Of a stretch of 64,000 nucleotides of DNA, positions 12,401 to 22,420 are shown one piece after another (within the stretch, counting starts at the first letter, position 1; each line of letters begins with the position of its first letter). The stretch is from positions 1,488,001-1,552,000 of the forward strand of contig NC_135061.1 in NCBI RefSeq assembly GCF_051014685.1, written 5' to 3'. Position numbers and translations under genes: made by a program. Under the pieces are notes generated by a model that ran no database searches, was not told the DNA's origin, and saw nothing but the letters and a program-made list of their open reading frames with translations. Source of the stretch: Ptiloglossa arizonensis. Taxonomy: Eukaryota; Arthropoda; Insecta; Hymenoptera; Colletidae.

Positions 12401-13013
12401 CTCTGTTCCGTCGTGGAAAACTTCTCCTTTCCTCGCTCATTTCCCAAGCCTGTTAAATGCCACGACGTCGTCTACGCGGACCGTCTACGTGAACGCGTTC
12501 AACGCGGCTAACACGTGCCCCGTTCCGACGATTAATCCTTTCATCGTGCAACACGGAGTAGTCGCTGCTGCGAACAGCCGGCTGCGCTTAATCCCTCGGA
12601 CTTTCGGGATCCCGGATTCCATGGGTCCTACGAGCTTCGGACGTCATCCTGGGAGTCAACCTCCTTCGAGTCGACGCTCAAGATTTCGGCCGATTCGGTC
12701 CGGCCTCGTGTCGGGTCATCGAGACGAAAAGACGCAACTCGGCGAGGGGTGATAAGATCTCCGTGGCAACGCGCAGGGAGAATGGAGATTTATTTTTTTA
12801 GAAGTAATTTCGCGGATACATTTTTCAAACGTGGTTATGGCTCGATTGAGTAACTTTCTTCGATCGTAAGACTTAAAAAATTATCGATGAGATGTAATTT
12901 GCGCAATTTTGGGGGTGAATTACATTGCAGAGAGACATTCTTTCGTTCTTTTTCGATGGTTTCGGTGCTTTAGGAAGTTTCTTTCGTACGATTCGACGAA
13001 GATGTAAGTTTCA
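12401..13013. other. Unique DNA, no gene supported
   Basis: A 121-codon plus-strand frame (12387-12752) follows module B and lies in GC-rich sequence. It is Ser/Arg/Pro-rich without a recognisable domain, and a possible splice donor near its end is not convincing. An untranslated first exon cannot be excluded. Nothing else is seen. Confidence 0.4.
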
Positions 13014-13375
13014 CCCTTTGGACTCGAGAGGAGATTCTTGGTCGTCACCTTATTTAATGTACTGTTTTCGATCAGGAAAAACTTGGTGGTTTGGAATTCA
13101 AATTGGACTTGAAATATTACGTTCTTGTAGAGTGTAAACGCATGTACGCGAAGTGTATAAAAATGTTCCATTGCAGATTAATTTTACGACTTAACCCTTT
13201 GAACTCGAGAGGAGATCCTCGGTCGTCACCTTATTCGGTGTAGTATTTTCGATCAGGGAAAACCTGGTGGTTTGGAATTCAAATTGGAATTTAAATATTA
13301 CGTTCTTCTAGAGTGTAAACGCATGTACGCGAAGTGTATAAAAATGTTCCACTCCAGATTAATTCTACGACTTAA
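13014..13375. repeat. 181-bp tandem duplication
   Basis: Two adjacent copies, 13014-13194 and 13195-13375, begin CCCTTTG(G/A)ACTCGAGAGG and end with the phrase CGACTTAA. They differ at scattered positions. No open frame is conserved between them. Confidence 0.9.
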
Positions 13376-14377
13376 AGAATCTTCTAAAGACGTCGGTTTC
13401 TGGTAGCAAAGAAGCCTCGAGTGCAAAGGATTAAATTGATTCGATATTGACACGTGATTATTATTATAATACACATCACTATTCCAAATGAAAACAGTTC
13501 AAATTTCTCGGAAGATTTCTCTCCTGATTAACTTCTTCGTGCCCTCGAAGCAACGAGCCCTGTCTCTCTCGCATTGATCGGTGTTCGAGTTGTCGCAACA
13601 CGGTACAGGATGGGTGTTTTTCTTCGTTAGTTTAAAAAACATCGCCTTGCCCCACTACGATAGTTTCCATAGTGTCCGTGGTCGGTTTCCACGGTACGAT
13701 TGCGATTCTAATCTCTGGCGCAAGTCCCGTCACCGTTTTAAATACCATTGCGGTTAGATCAAAGAACAGAGATACGCGGAACAGAAATGGCGGACTTTTT
13801 GAAACGGTCGCGGGAACCGGTACCGTTTCCACTTTCCTATTCATGTATTCGAACGTGTCCCGGTAAAGCGTCCGACGTTGAAAACTTTTCTCGAAACGCC
13901 CGCGTTTCGGTTTGTCGGCAATAACAGTAGATCTGACTAATGAGCCCCTAAATAAGGGAAAGTAATTTCATGTATTTATGCGCGAATTACCGTAGAGTCG
14001 AGGGTACCTCCGGAGGCAATTAACGCCGACTTTGTAAAACCGGCACCTCCACAGCCACCGTGAACATCCTGCTAGAAACGCATCCGCGATACAGGGAACG
14101 ATCCGCGCGTATGCATACACGTGCCCGAGCTATAGGTACGTGCAACCCTTCGCTGTCCCGGTGAAACGAACTAATTGCCGTGGCTCAAAATAAATATAGT
14201 CGCGCGCGGGAAGCTGAATCATGGTTTCGGATGTAGACCGGGTAATTCAGTAACCGCGGAGACGCTTCAACTGTGTAATTGCCTCGGTGCCAAGGTTTCG
14301 GTTACCGAGAAACACTCCTTACGAGATCCACCGTCTTAATGGTCGAGAAACGTTTTCTGCGGGAGGATTGAGAAGTA
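13376..14377. other. Unique DNA, possibly regulatory from about 13920
   Basis: The part 13920-14340 has mixed composition with several homeodomain-type sites (CTAATGAG, CAATTAAC, GTAATTG) and an ATTTATGCG motif, and no repeats. This resembles conserved non-coding DNA, but conservation cannot be judged from one sequence. No coding frame is seen. Confidence 0.35.
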
Positions 14378-15345
14378 TAGGGTGTACCGATCATCGCCGG
14401 TCGATTTGAATTTCCCGCTGTTTTTGAACCGTTAAACCGATTAATCCGAAAGTAGACGTATTTATTCGTTGGGAATAAAGAGAAAGTATAGGTAAAGAAA
14501 TATATGACGTATTTAACTCTTATTGATTGTGTATAGAAATAAAGTATTGCTCGTTCGCTATTCTCACTCTGGTTTACAGTCTACTAGAGAGTGTCCCGAT
14601 CATCGCCGGTCGATTTGAATTTCCCGCTGTTTTTGAACCGTTAAACCGATTAATCCGAAAGTAGACGTATTTATTCGTTGGAAATAAAGAGAAAGTGTAG
14701 GTAAAGAAATATATGACGCGGTTAAACTCTTATTGATTGTGTATAGAAATAAAGTATTGTTCGTTCGCGAGAAGAAGGCTGAGTGTTTATATTCTCACTC
14801 TGGTTTACAGTCTATTAAAGAGTGTCCCGATCATCGCCGGTCGATTTGAATTTCCCGCTGTTTCTGAACCGTTAAACCGATTGATATGAAAGCAAACGTA
14901 TTTATTCGTTGGAAATAAAGAGAAAGTATAGGTAAAGAAATATATGACGCGATTAAACTCTTATTGATTGTTTATAGAAATAATGTATTGTTCGTTCGCG
15001 AAAAGAAGGCAAACGAGAGTTTATATCCCCACTCTGGTTTACTGTATATTACAGAATGTCCCGATCATCGCCGGTCGATTTGAATTTCGCGCTATATTTA
15101 AACCGTCGAACCGATTAACCTGAAACTCGATATATTTGTTCGTTCGAAATAAAGAGAAAGTATACGTAAACGAAGATATAACGCGATCAAATTCTTATTG
15201 GTGATATACACGAATAAAATATTCCTCGTCCGCGAGAAGAAGGCTAACGAGTGTTTACATCCCCACTCTGGTTTACAGTCTATTACAGGATGTCCCAATC
15301 ATCACCGGTCGATTTGAAATTCCCACTGTTTCTAAAACGTCAAAC
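14378..15345. repeat. 234-bp tandem array headed by a transposon end (locus 1)
   Basis: Units start at 14378 (209 bp, shortened), 14587 (231 bp), 14818 (234 bp) and 15052 (234 bp), followed by a truncated unit from 15286. The first about 100 bp of each unit is the left end of the CAGGGTGTCCC transposon, and each junction has TA or a close variant just before it. The rest of the unit is not found in the 384-bp element. A 66-codon minus-strand frame in the fourth unit starts at TTG and is broken in other units. Confidence 0.9.
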
Positions 15346-18049
15346 CTATCGATAAAGTAATTAAAAATACAGAGAATATAAGGAAATATTGTAATTTTGA
15401 AACTTTAGTCGAACGATATTAACCGGAAACGAATCTTTCCTTTTCTGAGAGTAAATGTTTCCTGTTTTGTTGAAAAATATAATAAAATTTAAAAGCTCTA
15501 CATCAAAGTTACAGGAGAAACGCACGTGTTATTGTTATTTTTCCAAGTAGAGGATTGTATATCTTTTGAAACGACTGCCGAGGCTCCCACTGCTCTCCTA
15601 CAGAGTGACATTAAACACTTGAACATACAACACGAAGATCGGACAAGGGATGCTAGAGAAATAGTGCGTTGACGCGAGAACAGATGTTCCATTCTCCTAT
15701 TCCTAAATCGATTGTTTTTCTAACAAAATGCTCGGTTTCCGGACGAAGGATATTTTTCTGTTTAATTACGTTGACAACTGTATACGTACGAATATACCAT
15801 TTAACGACAACCATTGAAGCATCATTTCTTTTTTAAATTATTTATTCGATCATTGTTTCAACGATAGATTATCATACATAATTTCAATTATATTTTTAAA
15901 AATTTGAAATTACACAGATTTGTAACGTATTGATCGGTAAAACAACTCCCTGTATAATATGCGTTCAATAATAATTATAGAACGAAATTAAAATATTTCT
16001 TTGTTATCAAGTTGGACAAACTACTGCACAAATAGTTCCTTGAAATGATTCAAGTGTTCGAAAATATAATTAAAGTAAATGTAATTAGCAAATTAAGAAG
16101 TAACTTACCGACAATCCCGTTATAACTACGTTTAATATTATTAATTAATTATAATCTAACACAACTCGTATAACGATATTAAGTAATTAATCGTGAGCAA
16201 GTAATAAAATTTAATTATTAAACGAACACTCTGGCCTTTGTCACCGGCCAGTGTGACACGTAGGTAGATACGTATGTTCGTGCAGTTAACTGGCACTAAA
16301 CTTTGCTTACGTATGCTTACGAACCTATAGCAATTTTCGTTTATACGAAATTAGAGTACGAAATTCGAGTTGACTCGATCGTTAACGAATATTATCGTCC
16401 GAATGTAAAAAAAGAGGATACAAAGTTTCGATGCAGTGTATCGAATTGATAACACGATACATACCATGGACAGCAATAATAATTTTAATATCGAATAGGA
16501 TGTAGAAGCAAACAGTCGCTATCGACAGCGTAGAGAATCTAGAAATTAGATAAACAGACAAACAGGATTATCGTGGGTGTTCATACCCTGGATTGAACTC
16601 GGAAAAGCGGATTTGTTGAGACACTAATTCGACCCCTGTCCCACCTTACAAGACACGTTCAACTAATTAATAACGATAAGTACGAATGCGTCTACACCGC
16701 AGAGGATAAACTTGCGGCCCGGCAGATTACCATAGGGTAAGTACTAAGTACTTCGGTCGGATTTAGCTGGTAATGCGGAGATATGTGTTACACTTTGACT
16801 CATTCCCTTTTGTAAAACCCTTCCCTTAAAAGATTGCGGCCGCTGTCCACGGTAAATAAATTTCAGAAGATTTAAATGTTCCTTGTCAAATATTCGCATT
16901 TATTATATCTGCATACTTTCGCGACAAAGAACGATATTTACGAATATATATTTTGCATTGCGCAACATGAACAACATTGTTAAATTTGGTACGTATTTTA
17001 ATTCCGTTATTCAATATCGCTATCGTAAAGTGTTTCTTATTATAATTATCAGAATAATTACATACTCCACTCTCCTCGCATACACTTGACGCTTTATCGA
17101 GAGTCTACGCCAATGCACATTACCCACGAATTTGTTCTCACTCGTCATCACCCAGTCTTTGTCACCGTCTTCGACCAATAACGATTCTCGCTCGCGATCG
17201 TACGAGCAACAACGGATTGAGAAAATAAACACGCGATGCCTTCTTTCCGTGAGCGTGTAACGCACCAGTACGTTCTCCCGCCAAGTTGCATTCTACGATG
17301 CAACTCGACTCGTCTACCTCGGCCCACTCCATCGACTTGCAATTCGGCTAATCTTTGTAGCAACTCTAGCTCACCGTACTGTTATGCAGGAGGGAAGGGT
17401 TGAAGGAACACTTGTGTAGAATTCAACGATCCCTTGGCACTTTACCGAGGTTTTATTAAAATAGACCGATTGACAAGAATTTTGCGGACGTACTTAGCAC
17501 TTATTGATATCTTAGAGAAGAGTGGCCCTTGGGGTCTTCGACGGGTCTTTATACGGTTCGGTGACAAAGAAGGAGTTCGATCCCAGCCTGCGGTTCCCAC
17601 GGGGAGTCACGTAGGCTGGTCGAAGAAATGTTTCGGCTGACTTAGGTTATCTGACTTCTGTGAATTGGCTCGCATGGGAACAGAGATTAATCCTAAAGAT
17701 GCAACGCGGTAGGTATCGTATCGTGATTACGGTTTCGGTATAACGGTACGATCAACGCCGATATTTACCAACGTAGATCCGAGTACGTATTCGTGGAATC
17801 CCCGACCGCTCGTCGAAACAAACTACACGCGTGGAATCGAATCGTAATGCCTCGGCGGAATATCGCGAGACTCTTTTCCCTGTCGGGCCGGTCTACATTC
17901 ATCCGGTGAATGAATGGGAGAACTACGGTCGACACGGTGCGTCGAGTACACCGACAAGAGTTACAACCGGGCTCGAAACAATTCCAACGACTTTTGATGG
18001 TGTTGGATATTAAATTTCGTTTGCGTCTCCCAGTTTTATTGGATTACGG
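15346..18049. other. Non-repetitive DNA, no gene seen
   Basis: Mostly AT-rich. A short hairpin-forming site (CTGGCC...GGCCAG) lies near 16236-16256 and a 15-bp near-palindrome AAGTACTAAGTACTT at 16739-16753. The part 16560-16830 is unique, of balanced composition, and could be conserved non-coding DNA. The T-arm-like GTTCGATCCC at 17576 lacks tRNA pairing. No gene is supported. Confidence 0.5.
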
Positions 18050-18490
18050 GTAACCGGCCGGGACACAGTACGGCACTCGAGCGCGCGCTACCCACACACA
18101 CCCCCGAAGTCGGCCGTTCCCGCCCCACGCCCCTCTAAGTACTCTATGCGGCACGTCTGCATCGGCACGTACGCTCGGTTCGTCGAGTGGCGACGGGAGC
18201 CGGTGTACACGCTGGAAAGGGGCTGTTTGTACGAAAATTAAATTCATAACGATAAAATCCTTTGCGATCCGCGCGCGCCCGTGGCCGCGCCGCGGATACT
18301 ATACGCGCGACGAGTCCACCTCCGCCTACACCGCTCCGCCACCGCCGACTCCAACCCCTACCCCACGACCGACCGAACGACCGCCATCGGCATTCAGCAC
18401 GGACGCAATCAGCCAAACTCACGAAAAGCCTGCCCTGCCTCTCTGTTTGTACCGCGACTGCCAAAGTCAAGCACCGACTGAGTAGCCACT
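18050..18490. promoter_or_regulatory. GC- and CpG-rich island, candidate promoter region
   Basis: About 440 bp with the highest C+G density in this part of the window, including CGCGCG runs and C-rich CCACC/CCGCC phrases, inside AT-rich flanks. Overlapping frames of 66-108 codons on both strands reflect lack of stops. Such islands often mark promoters or first exons. No TATA/Inr pair at good spacing was found and no direction can be assigned. Confidence 0.3.
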
Positions 18491-18808
18491 AACTGCGCCA
18501 TTGAATTTCCACCTTTGCCTTGGCTGTGCATATGCGTATAATGCCGAGCACGACGGACGGCTGGGACGACAGGGGTATACTTTACAAACCTCGAAAGGAC
18601 CTCGTGTTTCTTGTTTAAATCTTCGCGAGAGCACTTCATTAATTACGTTGTTGTCTCGGGCGATACGGACGCGTCGATTTTAAGACTAGAAGATTCACCA
18701 ATCGAAACGACTGCTTCGACAAAGGAAGTTCATTTTAATTTTACAGTGTAATCGGAAACGAACTGTGTGTAGGTGATCTTCGGATAGTTAAGCGACGAGT
18801 GACATATA
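18491..18808. other. Short unique stretch
   Basis: It lies between the GC-rich island and a 234-bp repeat locus. No coding frame beyond 60-76 codons and no repeat or RNA signal is seen. Confidence 0.45.
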
Positions 18809-19165
18809 CAGGGTGTCCCAATTGTCACCGGTCGATTTGAATTTCGCGCTGTTCATAAATTGTCAAACTAATTAACTTGAAAGTAGACATATTTATTCGT
18901 TGGAAATAAAGAGAAAGTATACGTAAACGAATATATGACGCGATCATAGTCTTATTGGTCGTGTACACGAATAAAATATTGTTCGTCCGCGAGAAGAAGG
19001 CTAACGAGTGTTTACATCCCCACTTTGGTTTAGAGTTTACTAGAGGGTGTCCCACTCATCACCGGTCGATTTGAATTTCGCGCTATTTCCAAACCGTCGA
19101 ACCGACTAACCTGAAATTTGACGTATGTTATTTAGATAGATGGGAAATTAATCGTGGAAAATTAC
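18809..19165. repeat. 234-bp unit plus transposon left-end fragment (locus 2)
   Basis: One complete 234-bp unit (18809-19042), preceded by TA, is followed in the same orientation by a fragment from 19043. After the shared terminus this fragment continues like the 384-bp element (GGGAAATTAATCGTGG) and not like the 234-bp unit. The same order, 234-bp unit then 384-type fragment, occurs at 27389-27960. A minus-strand 76-codon frame here starts at GTG and is not called. Confidence 0.88.
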
Positions 19166-20738
19166 AACGAAACGGAACGACTGCCTTAGAAGATTCACTT
19201 GCTCCAAATTGCGAGGACTGAGTTGAGGGAGGACAATTCATAAGTTTTTCTTTATCCTCGATTATTTTCCTGAGACACGCACGAGGAACATCTTAACCCC
19301 TTGCCCTATGATTCAAGTTTAAATAATGTTACAATTAACAGCAAGGTCGGTCATAACTCTCACTACCATCATGAATGATAAATTTTCTTTTCGAAAACAA
19401 AATACAAGGGTTTCATTTCAATATTTTTAAGAAAATATGTTTCAACGACTGTGGACATGACTCATCCATGATCCTCATATTTGGCGACGAATATCACACG
19501 ATATTGTAAGCGAAGGGATTAATCTACCAAAATCTATCTGTAGTTCTAGTGTAAAAGGTGTCTGGTTTGCCATCGAATGTTTGCGTTTGTCTCGAAGAGG
19601 GAAATTGTGTCAAAAACAAGTACAAGTTAGTTAGGTATTTCTTTATTTGAACACGTGGATTGTTATTGAAATGTCTCGTTAATCTTCGAGCTGTCTTTCA
19701 TTTGGCCACGATCTTCAAGGGTATAAATTTCTCGAACGCACGGAACTCGAATTTCAAGCTTCGTAATGAGATTGGGCGAGTAAAGGGAATACCGGAGCAT
19801 TCGGTCGCGTCTATTATGATAACTGTGATTATAGAACAATATAGAGTAAATATTGAATAACCGCGAGAAACGATATACGATATAACTGCCTGTTGTTCAT
19901 CCCCACCGCTGAGGGGGATTCCCCTTGACACGTCGCTGAGCTCGATGTAACTCGATCCGAGCTCGAATATCGGTGAGACACACCGATGCAACAATGGAAC
20001 TTTTTTCCTTTTGGTTTTTTCCCAACGAAACTTACACCAACGTACTCGTAAGGTTTTTCTGGTTAAAACGAGACCAAACGCGACAGAAATTGGATCGTAT
20101 TAATTTATTCGATGAGCGATACGAAAAAGTTATTGTCACTCGTTAAACACGTAAATACGGTCCGTGGTGTAACGTGTCTGGACTCGTTTTAATCGGAAAA
20201 TGTGTACAAACACGTTGAGAAAAGTTTTACTTAAAAACCGAATTAAAAAAAATTGCATTACTCTGTCTGTGCGCCACCGATACGTTTCTTTTCGTCACAA
20301 CTCTCCACCATTTTTTAATTCTGGTCTCGGCTCGAATTCGTATCGAAAATAAAAAAAATATCGTACTTGGGCCCCGAATTTTTACAATTATCCAATATTC
20401 ACCGTATCGCAAAGACACGACGAATCGAGAAAGACCCGATCGTAGCAGGTCGAAGAGAAATCTTCGACTTCGTCGTGTCAGATGCACATACGAACCCAGC
20501 CAGTTGCCTGACCTGCACTCCATAAATCGTACGAAAATTATGTACCTTTTTCCTCGTTGGACGAATTCTATCCACGGTTACAGAAACATATCCGAATGGT
20601 TCTTTCGTTCCAAAGAGTAACGACACCGTAAACATTTCACAAACCGGAGAATTGTAATTTTTATCGTTCAATATCTCGTGAACTATCGAGTATTCGAGGG
20701 AAACGGTCGAATAGGGGTGAAATATATTAAAATGAATG
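19166..20738. other. Unique DNA, no gene seen
   Basis: AT-leaning, with frames up to 120 codons that have no domain. At 19898-19975 there are short inverted phrases around GAGCTCGA, but no RNA gene structure was recognised. Confidence 0.5.
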
Positions 20739-20740
20739 TA

Positions 20741-21480
20741 TCGGGTTGTTCGGGAAGTCATTTCGTTTCGAAGAAACTAATATTTGCGAAGGTATGGAGA
20801 ATTAATTTATTTAAAAATTTCTATCGCGAGTCTGACGGCATTTCTTGCGTTTCTTTAGTTCGTCCGTGTCTTATACCTTTTTGAGAATTTCTGTATTGTA
20901 ATTTTTCAGTCAGTTGATAGCATTTTCAATGATATTTTACCATGTGTCACTAACAGCGTTACCATGACATGTAAAATTACTATATACTATTAGTGCTATA
21001 AGTTTGGAAAGTAATTTCGTTTTCCAAAATGGAGAATATATAATTTAATAAAATGTTTATAGTTGTATTTACACACTCTAAAAAAATCGTGTTTCATTTT
21101 CATCGAACAAAAACACAAAATGACTTTCCGAAGAACCTAATAATATATTGCCAGACATATTGACATTGTAGGCTTCGAAGTGATTGAAAGTAATTTCGTT
21201 TTCCAAAATGGAGAATATATAATTTAATAAAATGTTTAGACACTAAAAAAATCGTGTTCCATTTACACAAAAAAAAAACACAAAATGACTTTCCGAAGAA
21301 CCTAATAATATATTGCCAGACATATTGACATTGTAGGCTTCGAAGTGATTGAAAGTAATTTCGTTTTCCAAAACGGAGAATATATAATTCAATAAAATGT
21401 TTATACACTCTAAAAAAATCGTGTATCCTTTTCACAAAAAAAAAAAAAGAAAAAACAAAATGACTTTCCGAACAACCCGA
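20741..21480. mobile_element. Composite mariner-like non-autonomous element
   Basis: Inverted ends TCGGGTTGTTCGG(G/A)AAGTCA lie at both termini, flanked by TA at 20739-20740 and 21481-21482. At 740 bp it is shorter than an intact mariner (about 1.3 kb) and has no transposase frame. The right half consists of repeated MITE-like blocks (see 21007-21480); the left part, about 20770-21000, is unique filler. The family is inferred from the TA flanks and TTRGGTTG-type ends. Confidence 0.8.
21007..21480. repeat. Tandem mini-mariner blocks inside the element
   Basis: Three blocks start at 21007, 21186 and 21351. Each begins GAAAGTAATTTCGTTTTCC and runs to an AAAATGACTTTCCGAA end. The first two are followed by the same linker (ATATTGCCAGACATATTGAC and on). 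Each block is itself a small inverted-repeat structure, so a MITE was tandemly multiplied within a larger element. Confidence 0.85.
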
Positions 21481-21482
21481 TA

Positions 21483-22220
21483 CTTTGAAACGTGTTGAAA
21501 TATTTGATGAACGAATTTAAAGATTCGTCACCCGTTTGCAAAGTCTCGAAGCGATCGCCGCGGTCCCAACGTGAACGTAACGTACACCGTTCGGGCATCG
21601 CGAAATTAATTTCGTAGTAAGTAAAGACACACGCGCGTCGCGTTCCAACGAAACGGGAGACCGTGGCCGCGGTTTATCCATCGGCGGTGCTCATGACGTT
21701 ATCGATCAGTGTAGCCAACGTTAATGCCGTAAAAGGACGTCGTTGGTAGTCCGGCGGCCACCGAACGAGATTTATCTCCCGTTGGATTTTTCGCGCAGCC
21801 GTGTGAATCGGTGACTCGGTAGATTGCGAAAACGTAGGGAGCGGGGCGGATGGGGGGCCGGTAGCAGGGGGAAGTACGGATTCCAATGATGAAGTAACAA
21901 GTAAATACAGGCGGGTTCGTTTATTGACGAGGGACTCGATTGCGCAGCTATTACACACTGGCGCGCTCCACGCACACGCTCGACGAACCGCGGAGCATAG
22001 AAAGACAGGTGAAACTGTGCACGCCCGGTGTACACACAAACGCGAACGATCGAATGATCTAGCGGTAGCGCCAGCGCGGGTCAAGTCGCGACGAACGAAT
22101 GGCAAACCCTTCTTATTCAAACGGCCGTCGGTGCGAAACTCGTCGCTCCCGTATCGATCTCTCAACCTATGTACAAACCGATATCGTTTCTTGCACCACC
22201 GAGTTTCGGTAGATGAAAAA
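21483..22220. other. GC-richer unique DNA with long but unsupported frames
   Basis: A 163-codon minus-strand frame (21674-22165) and a 180-codon plus-strand frame (21924-22466) overlap here. Both are Arg/Ser/Pro-rich and domainless, and the plus frame runs through the ribozyme-like structure at 22351. I treat them as chance frames in CpG-rich DNA, possibly in a promoter or untranslated region. Confidence 0.4.
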
Positions 22221-22253
22221 ATGTACAGGTTGTGGCGGCACTACCCACGCTTG

Positions 22254-22287
22254 CCACCAGAGGGAAACTCACCACCAACCGTTTCCC
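22254..22287 (+). promoter_or_regulatory. CTCF-like core next to a 7-bp hairpin
   Basis: CCACCAGAGGG at 22254-22264 fits the core of the CTCF consensus (CCASYAGRKGG). Overlapping it, GGGAAAC (22262-22268) pairs perfectly with GTTTCCC (22281-22287). Function is uncertain; a short motif match can be chance. Confidence 0.25.
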
Positions 22288-22350
22288 GCAAGTTCCCGTA
22301 CCTGCTCCAATCGCTATATATACAACCTCTTACCGATCTTCCAATGTCCC

Positions 22351-22419
22351 GGCGTATAAGGCAGGGCCTGCTAGGATGCCTTACTGACGAGTCCACTAGC
22401 AGGCCCGAGATGAAACGCT
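22351..22419 (+). ncRNA. Hammerhead ribozyme-like RNA (type III order)
   Basis: A hammerhead is a small self-cleaving RNA. The expected parts appear in type III order. Stem III 3' strand and U16.1 lie at 22351-22355, H17 is A22356 (GUA triplet, cleavage predicted after it), and stem I is 7 perfect pairs (22357-22363 with 22377-22383). The core CUGACGA is 22384-22390, stem II follows, GAAA is 22412-22415, and the stem III 5' strand (A22415-U22419) pairs back as A-U, C-G, G-C, C-G, U-G. Loop I bases 22364-22374 are perfectly complementary to 22396-22406 in the stem II region (11 bases), like the loop-loop contacts of natural hammerheads but longer. Weak points: stem II is only GUC with GAU, or GUCC with a 6-base bulge, and pair 10.1-11.1 is G-U instead of the usual G-C. 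The competing 11-bp hairpin could also be the main fold. Activity, transcription and host element are unknown. Confidence 0.5.
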
Positions 22420-22420
22420 T

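Noticed and set aside
12387..12752. 121-codon frame after candidate module B
   Set aside because: No domain, no convincing splice or start context; kept only as a possible untranslated region.
17550..17600. tRNA-like B-box word GTTCGATCCC at 17576
   Set aside because: The flanking bases do not form a T-arm stem and there is no matching A box or acceptor stem.
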